In this document: positions 12,783 through 17,261 of the stretch, piece by piece
Numbering within the stretch: the stretch's first letter is position 1
Layout of the letters: the number at the start of each line of letters is the position of its first letter
Assembly: GCA_022561355.1 (NCBI GenBank)
Contig: JADFRJ010000015.1
Span: forward strand, 1 to 18,378
Reading direction: 5' to 3'
From: Chloroflexota bacterium
GTDB lineage: Bacteria > Chloroflexota > Dehalococcoidia > DSTF01 > RBG-16-68-14
Length of the DNA stretch: 18,378 nucleotides
Notes under the pieces: model-generated
Seen by the model: only the letters and a program-made list of their open reading frames with translations
Told to the model about the DNA's origin: nothing
The model's database searches: none
Translations under genes and position numbers: made by a program

Positions 12783-13538
12783 TCACAAAGGCCGCGCGAG
12801 GCCGCCGTCACGCCTGATGCGCCAGAAGTGGACTGCCATGAAGACGGCAGCCAGTATCGGCAGGCCGATTACGTGCAGTGTGTAGAAGCGAATGAGCGCG
12901 GCGTCTCCTACCTCGAACCCTCCGAGGAGTATGAAGCGGGACTGCTCGCCCATGACCGGGACCGTGCCCGCCATGTTCATGCCCACGGTGACCGCCCAGA
13001 TAGAGAGCTGGTCCCATGGGAGGAGGTAGCCGGTGAAGCTCAACGCCAAGGTAAGCGTCAGCAGAATGACGCCGACGAGCCAGTTGAACTCTCGGGGAGG
13101 CTTGTAGGAGCCTGTGTAGAACACGCGCATCATGTGCAGGAAGACCGAGATCACCATCCCATGCGCCATCCACCGGTGAAGGTTCCTCATCAGCATGCCG
13201 AAGCGGATGTTCGTCTCCAGCGCGGCCACGTCCTGAAAGGCGCGGTCCGCCGCCGGCACGTAGTAGAACATGAGCATCACGCCCGTGACGGTCAGCACCA
13301 GGAAGAAGAAGAACGTGATGCCGCCCAAGCAGTACGTGTGCGTGATCCGGACGTGCGTCTTGTGCAGACGCGTGGGGTGCAAGTGCAGGAAGACGTTGGT
13401 CGCGACGACCAGCATCTGGTTTCGCGGCGTGTTCGGGTAGCCCGAACGGAAGATGGAGCGCCAGATGTAGTTATTGAAGAGTTTGTCGGACAGCCAGCCC
13501 GTTAGTCCTGGGCCAGGCGGTTGTTCAGATACAGCCAT
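12783..13538 (-). CDS. petB: Cytochrome b, b6-type N-terminal subunit
   Basis: The 251-residue product has four main helices and the two heme-b ligand pairs. Helix B carries H121 and H135 (14 apart, in LHRWMAHGMVISVFLHMMRV) and helix D carries H222 and H237 (15 apart, in LHVIGLPILAAVFMAVHFW). The 15-residue spacing in helix D is that of b6 rather than bc1 cytochromes. YTGSYKPPRE and TGYLLPWDQ are conserved core motifs. C70 in TYCLGGIT aligns with the Cys that binds heme ci covalently in cytochrome b6 and in Bacillus QcrB, so a third heme is predicted. AGGGG five bases before ATG supports the start. It works in the membrane as the quinol-oxidising core, split from its C-terminal partner encoded next. 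Confidence 0.96.
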   Translation of the reverse strand: MAVSEQPPGPGLTGWLSDKLFNNYIWRSIFRSGYPNTPRNQMLVVATNVFLHLHPTRLHKTHVRITHTYCLGGITFFFFLVLTVTGVMLMFYYVPAADRAFQDVAALETNIRFGMLMRNLHRWMAHGMVISVFLHMMRVFYTGSYKPPREFNWLVGVILLTLTLALSFTGYLLPWDQLSIWAVTVGMNMAGTVPVMGEQSRFILLGGFEVGDAALIRFYTLHVIGLPILAAVFMAVHFWRIRRDGGLARPL

Positions 13539-13556
13539 GCAAACCCCTGCCGCGCG

Positions 13557-13682
13557 TTACCTGGCCCACCATTGGCCAAGCACGAGCAGAATAGCGAACG
13601 CTACGAGCATGGCGAAGAACGCGGCCAAGAACTCGACGAAGTCCGGCGCTAGAAAGCCGATATCCCCAACATCCCAGGGCAT
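13557..13682 (-). CDS. 41-residue single-helix membrane protein heading the bc operon
   Basis: A complete short frame encodes MPWDVGDIGFLAPDFVEFLA followed by a hydrophobic helix (AFFAMLVAFAILLVL, residues about 18-36) and ending QWWAR. GAGGTGA before the ATG is a good ribosome site. It is the first gene after the promoter at 13757-13785 and lies 18 bases before cytochrome b. Size and position recall the tiny helix subunits of cytochrome b6f (PetG, L, M, N), but I see no sequence resemblance and call it an unknown, probably a small subunit or assembly factor of this bc complex. The ribosome site, promoter and tight spacing make it likely to be translated. Confidence 0.72.
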   Translation of the reverse strand: MPWDVGDIGFLAPDFVEFLAAFFAMLVAFAILLVLGQWWAR

Positions 13683-13722
13683 ACGTCACCTCGCTACGCT
13701 TCTCAGAATCGAGCAGAACCCA

Positions 13723-13742
13723 CTTCACATATGATTGTGAAG
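13723..13742. promoter_or_regulatory. Perfect 7-bp inverted repeat in the bc-operon leader
   Basis: CTTCACA and TGTGAAG are separated by 6 bases. The site covers about +9 to +28 of the transcript expected from the promoter at 13757-13785. It may be an operator for a dimeric repressor or a leader hairpin. Confidence 0.5.
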
Positions 13743-13756
13743 CCAGTTGCAAGCGC

Positions 13757-13785
13757 AGCCTAGCATCGAGTTCGCTTACTGTCAA
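13757..13785 (-). promoter_or_regulatory. Promoter of the cytochrome bc operon
   Basis: A perfect -35 TTGACA (13780-13785) and a -10 TAGGCT (13757-13762) are separated by exactly 17 bases on the minus strand, 75 bases before the small membrane protein gene. The expected start is near 13750. The -35 box lies three bases beyond the 81-bp repeat copy at 13789-13869. Confidence 0.75.
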
Positions 13786-13788
13786 GAT

Positions 13789-13869
13789 GCGCCAGATACG
13801 GCTCGTGAGTCTGCTACTCGCCTCGTTGGGGGATGCGCTTCAGGCGCATGCGCAGGAGGCCGGCAAGGT
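13789..13869 (-). repeat. 81-bp direct repeat, copy A (orphan glycosyltransferase 3' end)
   Basis: This stretch matches 15252-15332 at 78 of 81 positions. Read on the minus strand it encodes the last codons of the glycosyltransferase (LAGLLRMRLKRIPQRGE), the stop TAG, and 27-28 bases beyond. All three differences are third-position changes in that frame, two of them visibly silent (CTC/CTT and GAG/GAA). No glycosyltransferase sequence precedes it, so it is an orphan 3' end about 1.46 kb from the intact gene's own end. Confidence 0.93.
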
Positions 13870-14050
13870 GGCAGCACATCGCTAGGATTTGCCTGGGCAG
13901 GCCAGGTCTCGTAGGTGCCGGCGGCCTGCCGTTCTGCCGGCCACCAACTCGTTTCGCCGAAGTTTGTTTTGCAGAAACGCCCTGTTTCGGTGTATGCGGA
14001 TTCTCATTTGAAGCCGCAGGCAGCAGCCCTACGCGCAGCTATGCCCGCCC
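13870..14050. other. Non-coding, structured stretch
   Basis: No credible gene is seen. On the minus strand GGTG(G)CCGGC pairs with GCCGGCACC (13914-13945; 9 bp with one bulged G), and GCCTG/CAGGC makes a small stem at 13891-13902. The piece just downstream of the dockerin-like frame is AC-richer than its surroundings. It may be an untranslated 3' region or a structured RNA; I recognise no known family. Confidence 0.35.
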
Positions 14051-14067
14051 TTAGCTAAGCGGCGGGC
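14043..14067. repeat. Strong inverted repeat over the stop codon of the dockerin-like frame
   Basis: GCCCGCC-CTTAG pairs with CTAAG-GGCGGGC, 12 bp with a single unpaired C and no true loop spacer. It overlaps the TAA at 14051-14053. No T-tract follows on the minus strand, so it is terminator-like only in shape. Confidence 0.55.
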
Positions 14068-14200
14068 AGCCGCCCGGGTTGAATTGCAGGATCACGCCGA
14101 GTATGTCGTTCGGCTGGTCGATGACACCGTCAGGTGAGCAACGGGACGCTTTGACGAATCCTACCAAGAAGGTAGGTATAAGCGCGCGGCGACGCTGCAT
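14051..14200 (-). CDS. Short dockerin-like C-terminal fragment
   Basis: A 49-residue frame reads MQRRRALIPTFLVGFVKASR and then a tail containing DGVIDQPNDILGVILQFNPG and CPPLS. The D-G-x-I-D...N-D-I-L-G-V-I-x-Q-F wording resembles one half of a dockerin or EF-hand-like calcium-binding repeat found at the C-terminal end of secreted proteins. The first half of the calcium loop (D-x-N-x) is missing and only one repeat is present. It starts 8 bases after the preceding gene with no clear ribosome site. It may be a broken remnant of a surface protein or a real small protein. Family likeness is from memory and uncertain. Confidence 0.42.
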   Translation of the reverse strand: MQRRRALIPTFLVGFVKASRCSPDGVIDQPNDILGVILQFNPGGCPPLS

Positions 14201-14208
14201 CACGGAAC

Positions 14209-14793
14209 TTATCGACACTGCGTCCCGGCGACCTCTAGCAGGAGCGTTGTGCTCTGAAAATCCTCTCCCGCCTGAGCGTCCCGTGTCCGGAGGAGAGCTT
14301 GAAATGTCGGCTGCTCGCTCTCCACGATAAACGCGGGTAGCTTTGCCTCGACAGTCGTGGCCAAGCTATCCTCAGTATCCCAAGGTCGTTCGCCCCTCAC
14401 GGACGCCGCAGAATCAGTAGACATGACCGCGGCGTCAATGGAGCGCAGGCCGCCCACGGCGTTAAACGTCGTCTCTGATGGTCCTGGTGACAGCGGGCTG
14501 ACCAGCAGCACTGTGTCAGGCCCAAGAGTTGGCCCGATCACAACTACGGTCAGCCAGGCTTCTCGGCCCCTGCACTCAAAAACGGGGTTGTCTAGTATAG
14601 AATAGGCCAGGCTGGGCCCTACTTCTGTCTGCCCAGGGAGACTTTGGGAATCACTGCTTGCGGGGCTATTCAGAGTCGGCGGGTCCTGCGAGTCCGTGTC
14701 CTCGGAGAACTGGCTGTAGATCAAGAGTCCCAGCAGCGTAAGAAACACGGCGACGGACGCCACTCCGGCAACTCGTGAGATTGTTCTATACAC
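14209..14793 (-). CDS. Membrane-anchored extracytoplasmic protein of unknown function
   Basis: The chosen GTG at 14791-14793 gives 194 residues: a short basic start (VYRTISR), one transmembrane helix (about residues 7-27, ending LLGLLIYSQF), a Ser/Pro/Asp-rich linker, and an exported domain of about 130 residues with mixed beta-strand pattern (AWLTVVVIGP, DTVLLVSPLSPGP, KLPAFIVES). Two Cys, in FECRGREAW and at the very end (GTQCR), could form a disulfide outside the cell. An open frame runs 17 codons further upstream, but GGAGGAGG inside it suits the GTG. A TTGACA-17-TAATGT promoter lies before it. No family is recognised. It lies inside the patch bounded by the 81-bp repeats. Confidence 0.62.
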   Translation of the reverse strand: MYRTISRVAGVASVAVFLTLLGLLIYSQFSEDTDSQDPPTLNSPASSDSQSLPGQTEVGPSLAYSILDNPVFECRGREAWLTVVVIGPTLGPDTVLLVSPLSPGPSETTFNAVGGLRSIDAAVMSTDSAASVRGERPWDTEDSLATTVEAKLPAFIVESEQPTFQALLRTRDAQAGEDFQSTTLLLEVAGTQCR

Positions 14794-14840
14794 CCTAGTC
14801 CGCCTCCTCCAGCACACCGCCCCCCATGCACCTAGGTACC

Positions 14841-14869
14841 ACATTACCGTTGCTCAGAAGGCCTGTCAA
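14841..14869 (-). promoter_or_regulatory. Promoter before the unknown membrane-anchored protein
   Basis: A perfect TTGACA (14864-14869) and a weak TAATGT (14841-14846) are 17 bases apart on the minus strand, 48 bases before the GTG start. Confidence 0.5.
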
Positions 14870-14880
14870 TCAGTTGCCCT

Positions 14881-14904
14881 CTACTACAAGGCCCTTGTAA
14901 GTAG
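14881..14904. promoter_or_regulatory. Long palindrome between divergent promoters
   Basis: Arms CTACT-ACAAGG and CCTTGT-AAGTAG surround a single C; they pair over 11 bp with one bulged base, and the core TACAAGG-C-CCTTGTA is perfect. It overlaps the -35 box of the plus-strand promoter and lies 12 bases from the -35 box of the minus-strand promoter, as an operator controlling both would. Confidence 0.5.
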
Positions 14905-14923
14905 CCCACACTTCGGCTAGGAT
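14895..14923 (+). promoter_or_regulatory. Plus-strand promoter candidate
   Basis: TTGTAA (14895-14900) and TAGGAT (14918-14923) are 17 bases apart. The expected start is near 14930, only about six bases before the ATG at 14936, so a transcript would be nearly leaderless. Confidence 0.45.
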
Positions 14924-14935
14924 ACGCGGCGCAAC

Positions 14936-15226
14936 ATGCTCGATCTTGATTGGTCTTCGCTCTACACGTTCTCCGGTCTCCTCTTCATTGCAGGAGCACT
15001 CATGTACGCGTTGGACCGCCTCGCTTCACTTCAGCCTCTAAAGAACGCTAGACTGCCAGCGGAAATTCCCACGACCAAAAGCGTTGCGCCAATGATCAGG
15101 AGCCACGGTGCGCCAGGCCGCCCGCCAGGCTCTCCTCCCAGTCCCGTAGCGGGCAAGGCTATCTGCGGGCCGCTATCCCCATGTGGAACCGTAATAGGAC
15201 CGTCTGAGCGCGCGGCGGCCTTCTGA
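14936..15226 (+). CDS. Possible plus-strand small membrane protein (doubtful)
   Basis: A 96-residue frame starts with ATG six bases after the expected start of the plus-strand promoter. Its first 40 residues look protein-like: MLDLDWSSLY followed by a hydrophobic helix (FSGLLFIAGALMYAL) and a short charged stretch. From about residue 33 it runs antisense to the LPATG frame at 15031-15234 and becomes Pro/Gly/Ser-rich, as antisense DNA often does. Only one of the two overlapping frames is likely to be fully real, and the LPATG one has a specific motif. This may be a gene whose original 3' end has been replaced. Confidence 0.28.
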   Translation: MLDLDWSSLYTFSGLLFIAGALMYALDRLASLQPLKNARLPAEIPTTKSVAPMIRSHGAPGRPPGSPPSPVAGKAICGPLSPCGTVIGPSERAAAF

Positions 15227-15234
15227 ACGAGCAA
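15031..15234 (-). pseudogene. C-terminal fragment of an LPxTG-type surface protein
   Basis: The frame ends with a textbook sorting signal: ALPATG, a Gly/Pro linker (LGGEPGGRPGAP), a transmembrane helix (WLLIIGATLLVVGISAGSLAFF), and a short basic end RG. Sortase-type enzymes cut LPxTG signals of exported proteins. Here only 67 residues remain from a TTG at 15232-15234, with no signal peptide, no exported domain and no good ribosome site. The frame stays open upstream to the stop codon of the glycosyltransferase, across the 15252 boundary of repeat copy B. The simplest reading is that the repeat junction replaced the body of a surface-protein gene. A short independent gene is possible but less likely. 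Confidence 0.55.
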
Positions 15235-15251
15235 GAACGGCGCCGGTAGGG

Positions 15252-15332
15252 GCGCCAGATACGGCTCGTGAGTCTGCTATTCGCCTCGTTGGGGGATGCG
15301 CTTCAGGCGCATGCGCAGAAGGCCGGCCAGGT
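15252..15332 (-). repeat. 81-bp direct repeat, copy B (3' end of the intact glycosyltransferase)
   Basis: This copy includes the final codons, the stop at 15277-15279 and 25 bases beyond. It equals 13789-13869 apart from three third-position changes. Identity stops sharply on both sides (15251 and 15333). Confidence 0.93.
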
Positions 15333-15999
15333 CCTCCAGAATCGTCTTGGGAACGTTGACCCGCGTGTCCGTGTCCTCCACCCAGCGGATGGGGATCTCC
15401 TTCACGCGATAGCCGCCCTTCTCCGCGAGCAGCAGCAGCTCCGTATCGAAGAACCACTCCTCATTCTCGATGCGCGGCACCAGTTCATGCGCGGCCTCGC
15501 GGGAGATCGCCTTGAATCCGCACTGAGTGTCGGAGAGCCTGACAAGGAAGAGGAGCTTGATGAGCAGGATGAAGCCGCGCGACGTGATCTCGCGGCCGAT
15601 CGAGCGCTCAATCTGCGAGCCGCGTGTCATGCGGGAGCCCGTCGCGACATCGTAGCCTTCGTCGAGCACGGCTCTGGCGAGCGGCTCCAGGCCATCCAGA
15701 TGCGTGGAGAGATCGATGTCCATAAAGCAGGCCGCGGCGGCATCGCTCTCCAGCCAGGCCTTGCGCAACGCCCGTCCGCGACCCTTCCGCGGCAGGTGGA
15801 TCACCTCTACGTCGCCGAACACGTCGGCGAGCGCCTCGCCGGCGGCCAGCGTTCCGTCCGTCGATGCGTTGTCCGCGATGACGATGCGCCAGGTATAGGG
15901 AAACTCGTGCTCCTGAAGATAGGCGCGCAGCTTCTCCACACTTCCCGCAAGGACGCGCTCTTCGTTGTAGACGGGGAGGACGATGTCGAGCTGCGGCAT
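15277..15999 (-). CDS. Family 2 glycosyltransferase, dolichyl/polyprenyl-phosphate sugar synthase type
   Basis: The 240-residue product is a GT-A fold family 2 enzyme. In order it shows MPQLDIVLPVYNEERVL, the nucleotide-binding IADNASTDGT, the metal-binding DIDLSTHL, ATGSRMTRGSQ, and DTQCGFKAISREAAHELVP. This wording fits the ALG5/DPM1-like branch that moves a sugar from a nucleotide sugar to a polyprenyl phosphate on the cytoplasmic membrane face. No C-terminal transmembrane segments are present. The frame is open much further upstream (to 16326), but that part overlaps the next gene and is Arg-rich antisense sequence; the ATG at 15997-15999 gives the canonical N terminus. Its last codons are duplicated at 13789-13869. 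Confidence 0.92.
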   Translation of the reverse strand: MPQLDIVLPVYNEERVLAGSVEKLRAYLQEHEFPYTWRIVIADNASTDGTLAAGEALADVFGDVEVIHLPRKGRGRALRKAWLESDAAAACFMDIDLSTHLDGLEPLARAVLDEGYDVATGSRMTRGSQIERSIGREITSRGFILLIKLLFLVRLSDTQCGFKAISREAAHELVPRIENEEWFFDTELLLLAEKGGYRVKEIPIRWVEDTDTRVNVPKTILEDLAGLLRMRLKRIPQRGE

Positions 16000-16091
16000 C
16001 ACGAGTAAGCTGAGTCTAACACGGCCCTGAAGACAGAACTGCCTGGCACGATCAGCGCCACGATCGCAGCTAACGGCATTAAAAAACCTGA

Positions 16092-17183
16092 CTAGGCCGG
16101 CAGCGCGTCGCGCAGTTCGCGGGCGAGCTTCAGAGGATCGCTCGCGACGACCTTGGCGGCGTACAGCTCCATACCCCCGAAGTCGTTTGTGCGCGTGGTG
16201 GGGTCGCCGCGGTCGACGATGCGCACCATGACGGGGAAGCCGTCCCAACTCTCTTCCGTCGGCGCGAGCGGCGCCCGATAGAGCACCAGGTTGAACGAGT
16301 TCACGCCCAGGCGGTCGCGGAAGCAAGCGAGCGTTTCATAAACGCGGTCCTTCAGCTCATCGCTCATCTCGCTCGCTATCAGGATCACCTCATGCTCCTT
16401 CACCGGCGCGAGGTTCGCGACGATGCGCACGCCGTCGCGCTCGAAGGCCGCTCCCACCACTTCGTGGGCGGTGTAGAGCGCGTCGAAGTAGTTCTGGCGA
16501 TTATTGGCCTCGAAGAGAAGCGCGGCGCGGCGCAGCGCCTCGATCGCCGCATAGTGCATGCCGCGCCCGAGCAGGACCTGGGCATGGCCATGCAGCAGCG
16601 ACGCGCCCGCGCGCCAGAGGCAGTTCCAGAGGAAGAAATAGTACTTCGCTTCGGGGTCAGACCGATGCGCCAAACCGGCCCAGCGCTCGCCCGTGTTCAG
16701 GTAGTCGTGGATCTGCTCTCGCGTGAAGCGCAGCGGATGCTTCTCTTTGAAGATCACCAGTCCGTGATAGCCATCGAACTTCGCGATATTGCTCGCCGTG
16801 ACACAGTGCTCGCTCTCCACACGGCCGAAGGTGTCCTCGGGCGTGAGGTTGTAGACGTCATCGAATGGCTCATTGTTGGTGCGATCGAGCTCTGCATCTA
16901 GATCGAAGTCTTGCCGCCAAATCGGCCGCGACGACCTCAGCCAGTTGAAGAGTACGCCTTCCAGCGTGACGGTATTGGTTACCTTGACGATCTTCTGGCG
17001 GCGGATGCGCTCCACATCGCCGAACTGCTCCTTGATCCAAGCGTGCATCGACTCCGGCGGTACGAGGTCACCGACTGCTGCGCTCACGTGGAACACGCGG
17101 TCGAATGCGCGACGGTCGTCGGCGTCCAGCTCCTCGACGATCTCGTCGAGTTGCATCACCGTGAGGTCAGAAGCCACCGTCAT
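16092..17183 (-). CDS. GalT/HIT-like nucleotidyltransferase
   Basis: The 363-residue product resembles galactose-1-phosphate uridylyltransferase-type members of the HIT superfamily. NCLWRAGASLLHGHAQVLL contains the H-x-H-x-Q centre (H198, H200, Q202) with a preceding Asn187; in GalT the His before Gln is the nucleotidylated residue. Upstream stretches ESEHCVTASNIAKFDGYHGLVIF and EKHPLRFTREQIHDYL match the GalT-like pattern. C-terminal blocks NLAPVKEHEVILIAS and NSFNLVLYRAP may be the second half of the fold. GGAAAGGA before the ATG is the ribosome site. Transfer of a nucleotide to a sugar phosphate, or diadenosine-polyphosphate phosphorolysis, are both possible. The adjacent glycosyltransferase favours sugar-nucleotide metabolism, but that is inference. 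Confidence 0.68.
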   Translation of the reverse strand: MTVASDLTVMQLDEIVEELDADDRRAFDRVFHVSAAVGDLVPPESMHAWIKEQFGDVERIRRQKIVKVTNTVTLEGVLFNWLRSSRPIWRQDFDLDAELDRTNNEPFDDVYNLTPEDTFGRVESEHCVTASNIAKFDGYHGLVIFKEKHPLRFTREQIHDYLNTGERWAGLAHRSDPEAKYYFFLWNCLWRAGASLLHGHAQVLLGRGMHYAAIEALRRAALLFEANNRQNYFDALYTAHEVVGAAFERDGVRIVANLAPVKEHEVILIASEMSDELKDRVYETLACFRDRLGVNSFNLVLYRAPLAPTEESWDGFPVMVRIVDRGDPTTRTNDFGGMELYAAKVVASDPLKLARELRDALPA

Positions 17184-17261
17184 AATCGATCCTTTCCGTC
17201 GTGTTGGAGAAGGCCTATCCGTGCCGAAGAAGGTCTTCCCATGCCGACGAAGGGTAACGCA

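Noticed and set aside
13723..13742. CRP/FNR-type binding site
   Set aside because: The half-sites are in the reverse order (TCACA-N6-TGTGA instead of TGTGA-N6-TCACA), so only a generic operator or hairpin is claimed.
13833..14054. Plus-strand frame of 73 codons in the non-coding stretch
   Set aside because: It starts inside the repeated glycosyltransferase end and gives a Cys/Arg/Pro-rich product without motifs or ribosome site.
16073..16096. Intrinsic terminator after the GalT-like gene
   Set aside because: A T6 run follows the stop codon, but the only stem before it has three base pairs.
16000..16326. Extended N terminus for the glycosyltransferase
   Set aside because: The added 109 residues are Arg/Gly-rich and overlap the GalT-like gene; the canonical GT2 start is at 15999.
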